A DNA stretch of 28,883 nucleotides from a virus, in IMG/VR virus record IMGVR_UViG_3300048839_000491, positions 1 to 28,883 of that record. The stretch is one strand, 5' to 3'. Positions 11,251-19,175 of this stretch are shown one piece after another (the first letter of the stretch is position 1; each line of letters starts with the position of its first letter). Below the pieces are notes generated by a model, which saw nothing but the letters and a program-made list of their open reading frames with translations, did no database searches and was not told where the DNA came from. Position numbers and translations under genes: made by a program.

Positions 11251-12522
11251 ATGGCAACTTCGGTCGTCGTCAATGGGGCGCTGCCCAGCAGCGGCACGAC
11301 GGACTACACATATGCGGGGTTCGGGACGCCGCAGTGCGCCATCATCATCGCTACCGGAAACACGGCTGCGGATACGACCACAGACAGCTTTCAGTTCGCG
11401 TTCGGATTCTGGTCGGCATCGGATCAGGCCGGCATGTCGTTCAGCGCCTCCGACAACCGGACAACTGGCGTCACAAGCCGCCAACAGGATGTATCGAACG
11501 CCCTGCCGGTTGTGAGGATTTTCTCGGCGGATAGTCAGGTTGTTTACTCTTTCGCCGCAATCACGGACGGGATCAGGGCGTCTATCGCCAGCGGCTCGAC
11601 GGGCCTCAACCGGCTTTGCGCGGTCATTCTGTTCAAGGGGCTTACGGCGTTCAAGGTCGGCACTTGGACGCAAAACGGAACGACTCCCGTCACGGTGACA
11701 ACTGGTTTTCCGGTCCACGGTCTTTTCTCATTCCGCGCTGGCCTGTCAGGTACAGCCGTAACGACACAAGCGCTGCCGTCAATCGGTGTGGCGTGGAACG
11801 GCAGCGGTGGGCTGGTTCAGCGCGCGATGATGTTTGGGCACTCCAATAACGCAGACCCGACCATTGTCAACCTCGTGCTTAGAAATGACTGCTTTGGCGG
11901 AAGCTACCTTGGTGATGGCGGCGTGTCGGACGTGAAGATCACCATAAGCAACTTTACATCCACGGGATTTGATACCGTGGCAACGACTGCGACAACCGCG
12001 TTGATGCCATATCTGGCATTCCAGTTAGACGATCAGGACGACTTCTTCGTCGGAGACTTCGACGCCCACACTTCGGTCGGCACTCAGGCGCTGACGGGTC
12101 CAGGCTTTTCCCCGCAGATTGCCGGCTTCCTGACGACGGCGCAGACGTCATTCAACAACACCGAGACTGCGCCGACGGGGTGCTTCCATTTCGGTGTGGC
12201 CGGCAGAACGCCGGCTGTGTCTCGCGCATTTATTGCGATGGCGCAGGATAACGTCGACACGAGCAACGACAAGTCGCGCATTACGACCAACGGCCTCGAT
12301 TATCGCAGTTCGACGGCGACTGATCGAGGAACTGCGTTTGTTGATTCGTGGGACTCTGGTGGGATCACTCTCGACTACACCACGGCAGCGACGGCGGCTT
12401 ACAAGACTGTGTTTTGGGCACTCAAGCAAGAGGCTGCGACCACAACCTACACCCTCACCGCCGCCACGCTCGTCCCCGCAGGCGGCAACACCTATCAGCC
12501 GCGCGTGACGTACACGTTCTGA
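11251..12522 (+). CDS. Probable virion surface protein, beta-rich, 423 aa
   Basis: ATG 11251 gives 423 aa; no strong ribosome binding site precedes it (5 nt after the previous stop), so translational coupling is likely. The protein is Thr/Ser/Gly/Ala-rich with long beta stretches and has an internal echo: two similar parts at about 1-210 and 210-400, each with an aromatic GF-F strand and a TS/TG-rich end (FAFGFWSASD near 50, CFHFGVAGRTP near 311). The last residues (TLTAATLVPAGGNTYQPRVTYTF) resemble tail- or head-fibre ends. No enzyme motif is visible. The clearly lower GC marks it as a mosaic insert. A decoration or fibre-like role is inference. Confidence 0.6.
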   Translation: MATSVVVNGALPSSGTTDYTYAGFGTPQCAIIIATGNTAADTTTDSFQFAFGFWSASDQAGMSFSASDNRTTGVTSRQQDVSNALPVVRIFSADSQVVYSFAAITDGIRASIASGSTGLNRLCAVILFKGLTAFKVGTWTQNGTTPVTVTTGFPVHGLFSFRAGLSGTAVTTQALPSIGVAWNGSGGLVQRAMMFGHSNNADPTIVNLVLRNDCFGGSYLGDGGVSDVKITISNFTSTGFDTVATTATTALMPYLAFQLDDQDDFFVGDFDAHTSVGTQALTGPGFSPQIAGFLTTAQTSFNNTETAPTGCFHFGVAGRTPAVSRAFIAMAQDNVDTSNDKSRITTNGLDYRSSTATDRGTAFVDSWDSGGITLDYTTAATAAYKTVFWALKQEAATTTYTLTAATLVPAGGNTYQPRVTYTF

Positions 12523-12523
12523 C

Positions 12524-13756
12524 ATGGCCCGCATCGCCTACTGGATTGCCCACCCCGCGAGTAGCTGGCCCGGCGACTACACGCCGAATGCAGACGAGTC
12601 AAAGATCGCGGCAGGCAATCTCAGCGACAACTCGACGGCGGCATTTTCGGGCTCAGAGGCATTCGCGGCAGAGTCCGGCACCGGCAACATCACCGAAGCG
12701 ACGGCGGTAACTCTAAGCGCCGGCACTGCGTACAAGATTGCGTGGACGATCTACGACGACGTAGCCGACGACTATGCGACTGTCGTTGTCGGGGATTACA
12801 CGACCGCGATTGCCGCCGGCCTATCGACCGAAACCGACGCCGCGCTGGCCCTCGCTGCCGTCCAGATCGCCGCCACCGGCGTGGCCGCCGAGACCGACGC
12901 CGCGCTTGCCCTGGCCGCCGTCCAGATCGCCGCCACCGGCGTGGCCGCCGAAACCGACGCCGCGCTTGCCCTGGCCGCCGGCTCGGCCACCTCAGTCGGT
13001 ACCGCAACCGAGACCGACGCCGCGCTCGCGCTCGCACCGCTGCAGCTCGCCGCCACCGGCACCGCAACCGAGACGGACTCAGCGCTGGCGCTCGATGCCG
13101 GCTCGGCCACCGCTGTCGGCACCGCATCGGAGACGGACACCGCGCTGCCGCTGGCCTCCGTGCAGATCGCCGCCACCGGGGTGGCCAGCGAGACCGACGC
13201 GGCACTGCAGCTCACCGCCGGCGCGGCCACCGCCGTGGGGCTGGCGACCGAGTCAGACGCCGCGCTCGGCCTGTCCGCCGTCCAGATTGCCGCCACCGGC
13301 GCCGCGCTCGAAACCGACGCCGCCCTCGCGCTCGACGCCTACATCCCCGGCGTCATCGGCACCGCCACCGAGACCGACGAGGCGCTGCCCCTGGCGGGCG
13401 TGCAGATCCGTGCGGTCGGCGTGTCGACCGAGACCTCGGCCGCGCTGCCGCTGTCGGTCGTGTCGGCCCGCGCGGCCGGGCTGGCGCTGGAGATCGACGT
13501 CGGCCTGGCGCTGTCCGCGCGCCAGATCATGGCCACCGGCCTGGCGGCCGAGACCGACGAGGCCCGCCAGCTCTACGCGCCCGGCGCCGTCGAGGTCGGC
13601 CTGGCCGCGGAAACCGACACCGCCCTGGCGCTCACCGGCTTCGAGGTCGTCTACACCCGCACGCCGCGCGTCGTGCCGCTGCACACCAAGCCGCCGCAGA
13701 ACACCCTGCAGATCGGCCGCCCCGGCAAGTTCCTGGGCATCTTCTCGAGGCGCTGA
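12524..13756 (+). CDS. Repeat protein with 14 x 20-aa units
   Basis: ATG 12524 starts 1 nt after the previous stop. Residues 1-98 form a beta-rich N-terminal domain (ARIAYWIAHPASSWPGDY, then AYKIAWTIYDD). Residues 99-378 are 14 consecutive 20-residue units with the core G-x-A-x-ETDAALAL followed by VQIAAT or GSATAV. The last roughly 30 residues (VPLHTKPPQNTLQIGRPGK) make a basic, Pro-rich end. The fixed period suggests a solenoid or fibre. Phage proteins with ETD-ALAL repeats near the terminase and portal genes are familiar but have no known function. The repeats are very GC-rich while the N-terminal domain is not, so the array probably expanded separately. Confidence 0.75.
   Translation: MARIAYWIAHPASSWPGDYTPNADESKIAAGNLSDNSTAAFSGSEAFAAESGTGNITEATAVTLSAGTAYKIAWTIYDDVADDYATVVVGDYTTAIAAGLSTETDAALALAAVQIAATGVAAETDAALALAAVQIAATGVAAETDAALALAAGSATSVGTATETDAALALAPLQLAATGTATETDSALALDAGSATAVGTASETDTALPLASVQIAATGVASETDAALQLTAGAATAVGLATESDAALGLSAVQIAATGAALETDAALALDAYIPGVIGTATETDEALPLAGVQIRAVGVSTETSAALPLSVVSARAAGLALEIDVGLALSARQIMATGLAAETDEARQLYAPGAVEVGLAAETDTALALTGFEVVYTRTPRVVPLHTKPPQNTLQIGRPGKFLGIFSRR
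12818..13657 (+). repeat. 14 tandem 60-bp coding repeats
   Basis: Fourteen consecutive 60-bp units, all in frame, encode the 20-aa repeats. Units 1 and 2 are nearly identical in DNA over the ETDAALAL-to-ATG segment, while later units diverge up to the last. From unit 2 to unit 8 the second halves alternate strictly between QIAAT-type and GSATAV-type, so the working unit there is 120 bp. Homology between near-identical units allows gain or loss by recombination. Confidence 0.85.
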
Positions 13757-13757
13757 C

Positions 13758-14312
13758 ATGAAGACCCTGTTCCTGACCGGCCAGACCATCAACGACGTTC
13801 TGGACGACCCGCTGGACAACTACCCGGCCAGCGCCGGCTGGACGATGCGCATCGTCCTGAACCCGTCGGCCGGCGGTGCCGTGATCACGCTGGACGCCGT
13901 GGCCAGCGGCGACGACTACCTGCTGCAGGCGCCCTACACCACCACCGAAGGCTGGGCGCCGGGCACCTACGGCTGGGAGATCTGGGCGATCAATGGCGGC
14001 GAGCGCTACTTCACCGGCAACAGTGGCCAGGTCGAGATCCGCGCCGGGCTGATCCACGCCAGCACCGGGCTGGACACGCGCAGCGACGCCCGCAAGGCGC
14101 TCGACGCCGCCATCGCCGCCCGCGCGGCGTGGACGCCGACCACCCGCAGCTACAGCATCAACGGCCGCAGCATGACCTTCAACAGCCCGGCCGAGATCAT
14201 GGAGTACATCAGCCACCTCGAGGCCGAGGTGCGCCGCGAGGAGCTGGCGGCCGACCTGGCCGCAGGCCGGCCCAACAAGCGCAAGGTCTACGTGCGCATG
14301 GGCCGCGCCTAG
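13758..14312 (+). CDS. gpW-like head-tail connector with extra beta domain
   Basis: ATG 13758 follows GAGG by 7 nt, giving 184 aa. Residues 1-105 are a beta domain (WTMRIVLNP, GAVITLDAV, then a PGTYGWEIWAI strand and SGQVEIRAG). Residues 110-184 resemble lambda gpW: a helix (ARKALDAAIAARAAW), a beta hairpin (RSYSINGRSMTFNSP), a second helix (IMEYISHLEAEVRREELAA) and a basic end (RKVYVRMG). gpW plugs the portal ring and joins the head to the tail. Lambda gpW is only 68 aa, so the N-terminal domain is an addition. It directly precedes the portal gene, as W precedes B in lambda. Confidence 0.65.
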   Translation: MKTLFLTGQTINDVLDDPLDNYPASAGWTMRIVLNPSAGGAVITLDAVASGDDYLLQAPYTTTEGWAPGTYGWEIWAINGGERYFTGNSGQVEIRAGLIHASTGLDTRSDARKALDAAIAARAAWTPTTRSYSINGRSMTFNSPAEIMEYISHLEAEVRREELAADLAAGRPNKRKVYVRMGRA

Positions 14313-14313
14313 T

Positions 14314-14340
14314 GTCCACGGCGCGGCCTTAACTGTGGAC
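14314..14340. repeat. 27-bp dyad repeat, right copy
   Basis: GTCCAC (14314-14319) and GTGGAC (14335-14340) enclose CGGCCTTAAC in the gap between the gpW-like and portal genes, matching the copy at 10003-10029 at 25 of 27 bases. Read in one frame it still spells STARP followed by TAA, the end of the HTH protein, although no gene uses that frame here. It therefore looks like a relic of a duplicated junction. Confidence 0.75.
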
Positions 14341-14365
14341 CCGGCGGCCGGCATGCTCTGCCGCC

Positions 14366-15964
14366 ATGGCATCGAAGCTCGGCTGGCGCCAACGTCTCGC
14401 GCAGTGGATCGCCCCCAGGGCGCGCCGCGGCGTGCGCTTGTACGCCGGAGCCCGCCACAGCCGCACCACCGGCGCCTTCGGTGCGTCCGCCGGGTCGGCT
14501 GACGCCGAGCTGCACAGCAGCCTGACCGTCCTGCGCCAGCGCTCGCGCCAGATGGTGCGAGACAGCGCCTACGCCAAGCGCGCCAAGGCGATCATCGTCA
14601 ACAACGTCATCGGCACCGGCGTCGGCATGCAGGCGCAGGTCAAGACCGTGCGCCACGGCCCGGCCAAGGCTGTCAACGACGCCATCGAGTGGGCCTGGTA
14701 CCACTGGACCGACGCGCGGCACTGCCACACCGGCGGCACGCTGGCATTCGGCGACCTAGAGCGCGCGCTGATGGGCGAGGTGTTCGAGGCCGGCGAGGTG
14801 CTGGTGCGGCTGCACAAGCAGCGCTTCGGCGGCAGCGACGTGCCGCTGGCGCTGGAAATGATCGAGGCCGAGCGCCTGGCCGACAGCATCGAGACCTACG
14901 GCGTAGCGCCGGGCAACGAGCTGCGCATGGGCGTCGAGGTCGACGGCCAGTTCGGACGCCCTGTGGCGTACTGGCTGCGCGGCCGGCACCAGGGCGACAT
15001 CCGGCACAGCATGGGCACGCGCACCGACAGCGTCGAGCGTGTCCCGGCGGCCGAGATCATCCACCTGAAGATCACCACCCGCTGGCCGCAGACCCGCGGC
15101 GAGCCGTGGATGCACGCCGTGCTGCGCAAGGTCGACGACATGGACCAGTACAGCCAGCACGAAATCACCGCCGCGCGCGCCAGCGCCGCCTACTTCGCCA
15201 CCATCACCACGCCCGAGTCGGCCAACGGCCTGGTCGATGCCGAAGAGGACGACGGCAAGCAGGTGATGGACATCGACCCGCTGACGATCCAGGAGCTGCG
15301 CCCTGGCGAGAAGCTGGACTTCCACGCACCGAACCGCCCCAATAGCGCCTTCGACGCCTTCATGCGCGCCATGTTGCGCGAGGTGGCGGCCGGCGTCGGC
15401 ACCAGCTACGAAAGCCTGAGCCGCGACTACAGCCAGAGCAACTACAGCAGCTCTCGCTTGTCGCTGCTGGACGACCGCGACGGCTACAAGGCGCTGCAGC
15501 AGTGGTGGGTGCGCAGTTTCCGCATGCCGCTGCACCGGCTGTGGCTGCAGCAGGCCGTGCTCGGCCGTGCGGTCGAGGCCATCCCGCTGGACGCCTACGC
15601 CTCCGACCCGCGCCGCTACGAGGCCGTGACCTGGAAGCCGCGCGGCTGGTCCTGGGTGGACCCGACCAAGGAGGTCAACGCCTACAAAGAGGCCATCAAG
15701 GCCGGCCTGACCACTGTCACCGACGTCATCGCCGCCACCGCCGGCGGGCTGGACATCGAGGACGTGATCGAGACCCGCAAGCGCGAGCTGGAGATGTTCG
15801 CCGAGGCGGGCATCGAGGTCGACACCACGGTCAAGGAGCCGCCGGCGCCTGTCGCGGTGGCGCCGGCGCCCGAGCCGCGCGAGACCGACGACGAGGAAGG
15901 CGACGACGCCGAGCAAGACGACGCCACGGCGGCGCGCGTGCTGCCCATGAGGAAGAACGCATGA
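14366..15964 (+). CDS. Portal protein, lambda GpB family
   Basis: ATG 14366 gives 532 aa, the same size as lambda gpB (533). Features of the family are a basic start (LYAGARHSRTTGAF), the early SLTVLRQRSRQMVRDSAYAK segment, VNNVIGTGVGMQ (about 75-86), the HIRR-like GRHQGDIRH and, later, SRDYSQSNYSSSRLSLLDDRDGY, the typical SYEsLSrDYS-nYSS signature near residues 348-372. The protein forms the 12-mer ring at one head vertex through which DNA passes. The C-terminal tail is acidic (DDEEGDDAEQDD). No ribosome binding site is evident; a GGCGGC/GCCGCC dyad (14343-14365) abuts the start. It ends in an ATGA overlap with the capsid fusion gene. Confidence 0.95.
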   Translation: MASKLGWRQRLAQWIAPRARRGVRLYAGARHSRTTGAFGASAGSADAELHSSLTVLRQRSRQMVRDSAYAKRAKAIIVNNVIGTGVGMQAQVKTVRHGPAKAVNDAIEWAWYHWTDARHCHTGGTLAFGDLERALMGEVFEAGEVLVRLHKQRFGGSDVPLALEMIEAERLADSIETYGVAPGNELRMGVEVDGQFGRPVAYWLRGRHQGDIRHSMGTRTDSVERVPAAEIIHLKITTRWPQTRGEPWMHAVLRKVDDMDQYSQHEITAARASAAYFATITTPESANGLVDAEEDDGKQVMDIDPLTIQELRPGEKLDFHAPNRPNSAFDAFMRAMLREVAAGVGTSYESLSRDYSQSNYSSSRLSLLDDRDGYKALQQWWVRSFRMPLHRLWLQQAVLGRAVEAIPLDAYASDPRRYEAVTWKPRGWSWVDPTKEVNAYKEAIKAGLTTVTDVIAATAGGLDIEDVIETRKRELEMFAEAGIEVDTTVKEPPAPVAVAPAPEPRETDDEEGDDAEQDDATAARVLPMRKNA

Positions 15965-17862
15965 CGGAACAGATCAAGGTCGGCCGCCTGGCGCGGGATT
16001 TCGGCGGCGCCGCGCCGATCGAGGTCCGCCGGCAGGACGGTGATCGCGTGTCGCTGAGCTTCCCGGCGTCCAGCGAGACGCCGGTGGAGCGCTTCTTCGG
16101 CACCGAAGTGCTGAGCCACAAGCCCGGCGCCGTGCGCATGGACCGCCTGACCGGCGGCGCCGCGCCGCTGCTGTTCAACCACGACTGGAGCGACCCGGTC
16201 GGCATGGTCGAGGCCGCGCGGCTGGAAGGCGGCCGCCTGGTCGTCGACGCCCGCATGTTCACCACCGCCCGCGCCCGCGAAGTGGCCGACATGGTCGAGC
16301 AGGGCCTGCGCAACGTCTCCATCGGCTACGAGATCGAGGAGATGACTGAGGACAGCAAGCGCGGCGTCTACACCGCCACGCGCTGGACGCCGCTCGAGGT
16401 GTCCGTCGTCACCGTGCCGGCCGATGCGTCGGTCGGCGTCGGCCGCGCCGGCGACAACGAACCCAAGGCGGTGCGCGTCGTGCGCGCCGAGCTCAATCAG
16501 GAACCCGTGGCACCCGCCACTTTTGCGAAGGAGTCCACTGTGGACGAATCGAAGAACGCCGCCACGGGCGCCAACGTGGAAACCCGCAGCGCGCCGCGCG
16601 TTGAGGTGGTCGAGGATCATGGCCAGCGCCAAAGCGCCATGCAGATCGAGCAGAGCCGGGTCACTGCCATCCGCAATCTGTGCCAAGCGAACAACATCGA
16701 CCAGCGAACGGAGGTCGAATGGGTTCGCAGCGGCACGCAGCTGGAGGAAGTCGCGCAGCAGATCCTCGGGATTCAGGTCGAGCGTCAGAAGGAGAACAAG
16801 CGATACGCCAGCGAGTTGGGTCTTTCGGCGAACGAGGCGAAGCGGTATTCGCTGTTCCGCGCATTGCGGGCTCAGCACTTCAAGACGCCTGAGTCTATCC
16901 GCGAGGCCGCATTCGAGATCGAGTGCTCACGCGAGATCGGCCGCAAGATCAAGCGCGGAGAGACCTCCAACATCCTGGTGCCTGCGGAGCTGCTGACGTC
17001 GCCCCACGGCGGCATGCGGCGCGACATGGCAACGACTCCGGGCGCGTCCGGCGGTTACATGGTCGAGACCCAGAACATGGGTTTTCTGGGCATGCTGCGC
17101 AACAAGAACGCGGTCATGATGATGGGCGCGACGACCATTGCCTTGGAAGGCAATGCGGCTTTCGTTCGCCAGACCGGCAGCGCGACGATCAGGTGGCAGG
17201 CCGGCGAGCATACCGCGACGACCAAGTCTGACCAGACGCTCGGTCAGCTGTCGATGACGCCGAAAACCGCCATTGCGTGGACTAAGGTGTCTGAGCAGCT
17301 GCTGCGACAGTCCTCTCCGTCTGCTGAACAGTTCGTCATGAACGATCTGGCCCAGACGCTGGCGTCAGGCATTGACTACGCGGCCATCAACGGAACCGGC
17401 GGTGCGATGCCGCTCGGCATCTTGAACACGACAGGCGTCACGACCTCGCAGGATGCTTCTTCGGCGACCTATGCCAAGCTGCTTGCATTCTGGTCGACGG
17501 CCCGCGGGTCCAACGCCGTATTGAGCAACCCTGGGTGGTTGACCAATGCCGCCGGAGCTGCGGTTCTTCTGAACAAGCAGCGTTTCACCAGCACCGACAC
17601 GCCGCTTTGGGTCGGTTCGCCGGAAGACGGCCGTGTCGTCGACTTCCGCGCCGTCAGCACGCAGCAAGTCCAAGGCAACGGTCTGATTTTCGGTTCTTGG
17701 GGCGAGGTCCTGGTTGGTGAATGGGGCGTGCTCGAGCTTTCGGCATCCAACGGTGGCGAGGAATTCGAGTCCGCCAGCGTCAAGATCCGCGCCATGTGGA
17801 TGGTCGACGTGCTGGTCCGCTACCCGCAGGCCTTCGTCGTGTCGTCGAACCTGAGCGCCTGA
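15961..17862 (+). CDS. Prohead protease fused to major capsid protein
   Basis: ATG 15961 overlaps the portal stop (ATGA), giving 633 aa. Residues 25-165 match HK97-type (S78) prohead proteases: His74 in LLFNHDWSDPVG, Ser120 in GLRNVSIGYE and Glu146 in WTPLEVSVV fit the His-Ser-Glu triad. Residues 165-280 are a charged, helical, scaffold-like delta region. Residues 300-633 are an HK97-fold capsid protein with GYMVETQNMGF, TIRWQAGE, TPKTAIAWTKVSEQLL, the NGTGGAMPLGIL loop and VLVRYPQAFVV. Such protease/capsid fusions are a known variant of the HK97 module. The capsid half has visibly lower GC than the protease half. An internal start (16540) could release the capsid chain separately. Confidence 0.9.
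   Translation: MTEQIKVGRLARDFGGAAPIEVRRQDGDRVSLSFPASSETPVERFFGTEVLSHKPGAVRMDRLTGGAAPLLFNHDWSDPVGMVEAARLEGGRLVVDARMFTTARAREVADMVEQGLRNVSIGYEIEEMTEDSKRGVYTATRWTPLEVSVVTVPADASVGVGRAGDNEPKAVRVVRAELNQEPVAPATFAKESTVDESKNAATGANVETRSAPRVEVVEDHGQRQSAMQIEQSRVTAIRNLCQANNIDQRTEVEWVRSGTQLEEVAQQILGIQVERQKENKRYASELGLSANEAKRYSLFRALRAQHFKTPESIREAAFEIECSREIGRKIKRGETSNILVPAELLTSPHGGMRRDMATTPGASGGYMVETQNMGFLGMLRNKNAVMMMGATTIALEGNAAFVRQTGSATIRWQAGEHTATTKSDQTLGQLSMTPKTAIAWTKVSEQLLRQSSPSAEQFVMNDLAQTLASGIDYAAINGTGGAMPLGILNTTGVTTSQDASSATYAKLLAFWSTARGSNAVLSNPGWLTNAAGAAVLLNKQRFTSTDTPLWVGSPEDGRVVDFRAVSTQQVQGNGLIFGSWGEVLVGEWGVLELSASNGGEEFESASVKIRAMWMVDVLVRYPQAFVVSSNLSA
16528..16542 (+). promoter_or_regulatory. Internal ribosome binding site and GTG start for a separate capsid chain
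   Basis: AAGGAG (16528-16533) is followed after 6 nt by GTG (16540-16542), codon 194 of the fusion gene. Starting there would give a 440-aa protein consisting of the delta region and the capsid domain, without the protease. This is the best Shine-Dalgarno match in the whole gene and it falls exactly at the domain boundary. It would allow excess capsid over protease, as the nested C/Nu3 arrangement does in lambda. Confidence 0.55.
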
Positions 17863-17864
17863 CC

Positions 17865-18053
17865 ATGAACGTGCGCGCCATCCGCGGCGTGTGCGTCGGC
17901 CCGGAGCGCCACCTGGCGCCCGGGCAGGTCGCCGACCTGGACGATGCCACGGCCCGCTATCTCAAGAACATCGGCGCGGTGGAGGACGCCCCTCTGCCCG
18001 CCGTCGCCCCCAAGCCATCGAAGCCGGCCGCCACGGTGCCGGACAAGGAGTGA
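17865..18053 (+). CDS. Small head-region protein, 62 aa
   Basis: ATG 17865 starts 2 nt after the capsid stop, giving 62 aa. Residues 1-40 make a small folded unit (VRAIRGVCVGPERHLAPGQV, then a helix DDATARYLKNIGAV) and the rest is a Pro/Ala/Lys-rich tail. Small proteins of this kind, with a GV-VG----L-PG core, often follow phage capsid genes and have no proven role. Its stop lies 3 nt before the next gene, whose ribosome binding site is inside this gene. Confidence 0.65.
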   Translation: MNVRAIRGVCVGPERHLAPGQVADLDDATARYLKNIGAVEDAPLPAVAPKPSKPAATVPDKE

Positions 18054-18056
18054 CCC

Positions 18057-18449
18057 ATGCTGATGAACCAAGCCTCCGCGGCCACCGCGGTTTCCCTGCT
18101 CGACGCCGTGGATGCGGCGGCCACTGCCAACGCGACCAGCGGCTCCGGCAAGTGGATGGACGTCCGCGCCTATGACGGCGAGATCCTGGTGATTCAGAAC
18201 GTCGGCATTGTCGATGCCGGCAGCATCACCGGCAAGCTGCAGAGTGCCACCGACGCGAACGGTACGAGCGCCGCGGACATCGACGGGTACGTCTTCACGG
18301 CCGTGACGACGTCCAACGACCCGAACGTGCAGACCATCGCTGTCGACCCCAAGAAGGTCGTGGGCGGGTTCCTCGGCTATGTGGGCACGATCGCGACCGG
18401 CGGCGCGCTCGTTTCGGTGGTGGCTGCTGGCAAGAAGAAGATCGTCTGA
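18057..18449 (+). CDS. Possible capsid decoration or head protein, 130 aa
   Basis: ATG 18057 follows AAGGAG by 6 nt, the strongest ribosome binding site of this part of the late operon, and gives 130 aa. The protein is beta-rich and Ala/Gly/Val/Thr-rich with a pattern of short strands (WMDVRAYDGEILVIQNVGIV, SITGKLQSATD, GGFLGYVGTIATGGALVSVV) and ends KKKIV. Strong translation, small size and position right after the capsid gene fit a decoration protein that stabilises the shell. Lambda gpD lies before its capsid gene and has a different sequence, so this is inference. Confidence 0.6.
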   Translation: MLMNQASAATAVSLLDAVDAAATANATSGSGKWMDVRAYDGEILVIQNVGIVDAGSITGKLQSATDANGTSAADIDGYVFTAVTTSNDPNVQTIAVDPKKVVGGFLGYVGTIATGGALVSVVAAGKKKIV

Positions 18450-18453
18450 CGCC

Positions 18454-18726
18454 ATGTTCGCCGAACCCCTCGACGTCTTCTTCAACGTGGCCGAGCACGC
18501 CGTCTCGGCCGCGCTGGACGGCGTCGCGGTGGCCGGCATTTTCGACAATGAGTACGCCGACGCCCTCGGCCTGGCCACGCGCCAGCCGCGCTTCATGCTC
18601 AAGAGCAGCGACGCGGCGTCGGTGACGCAGGCCTCTGTGCTCGTCGTCGAGGGCAGCACCTACCGCGTGCGCTCGATCGAGCCCGACGGCACCGGCGTCA
18701 CCCTGCTGGCGCTCGAGCTGCAATGA
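18454..18726 (+). CDS. Head-tail joining protein, gpFII-like
   Basis: ATG 18454 gives 90 aa; a longer frame from 18379 lies inside the previous gene. The start FAEPLDVFFNVAEHAVSA and the middle AVAGIFDNEYAD, LKSSDAASV and the end VLVVEGSTYRVRSIEPDGTGVTLLALEL show the strand order and size (lambda gpFII is 117 aa) of the FII/YqbH-like proteins that bind the connector and receive the tail. It ends with an ATGA overlap to a gpU-like gene, an order seen in many siphophages. Confidence 0.75.
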   Translation: MFAEPLDVFFNVAEHAVSAALDGVAVAGIFDNEYADALGLATRQPRFMLKSSDAASVTQASVLVVEGSTYRVRSIEPDGTGVTLLALELQ

Positions 18727-19163
18727 ACCACGCCCGGCACCTGATCCGCGAGGCGCTGGTCGCAGCGCTCGCCGCCGGCGGCACAGCAGCCGGCGCGCGC
18801 GTGTTCGACCACCCCACCGACCCGCGGCGCGAGTTCCCGGCGCTCGTCGTCGTCGACCTGGGCGAGCAGCAGCGCGCCACCACGCTGCCGGGCGGCCCGC
18901 AGCGGCGCGTCGAGCGCATGCTGATGCTGGAGGTCGCCGCCGAGGTGCAGCAGGTCGCCCAGTACGCCCGCGCCCGCGACCAGCTGCTCGCCGACGTGGA
19001 GAGCATCGCCGTGTCCGCCACGCTGCCGGGCGTCATCAGCATCGTCCCGGCCGGCTACGACATGGCGCTGTACGCCGACGGCGAGCGCCCCATCTGCGTC
19101 GGCCGCCAGCGCTTCGACGTCACCTACTACACCACGCAGGGCAACCCTGCGGCCACCATCTGA
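18723..19163 (+). CDS. Tail terminator protein, gpU-like
   Basis: ATG 18723 overlaps the previous stop (ATGA), giving 146 aa. The pattern of an N-terminal helix (HARHLIREALVAALAAG), then ARVFDHPTDPRREFPALVVVDLGEQQ, VERMLMLEVAAEV, a long helix with ARDQLLADVESIAVSA and a final VGRQRFDVTYYTTQGNP, matches the alpha/beta gpU family (131 aa in lambda). gpU caps the finished tail tube and stops growth at the length set by the tape measure. It is placed directly before the tube protein gene, as in lambda. Confidence 0.75.
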   Translation: MNHARHLIREALVAALAAGGTAAGARVFDHPTDPRREFPALVVVDLGEQQRATTLPGGPQRRVERMLMLEVAAEVQQVAQYARARDQLLADVESIAVSATLPGVISIVPAGYDMALYADGERPICVGRQRFDVTYYTTQGNPAATI

Positions 19164-19175
19164 CGGAGCCTCACC

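Noticed and set aside
12742-13761. Arg-rich alternative frames (339 aa and others) in the 60-bp repeat region
   Set aside because: A 60-bp period without stops is open in several frames; only the 12524 frame has the non-repetitive N-domain and coupled start.
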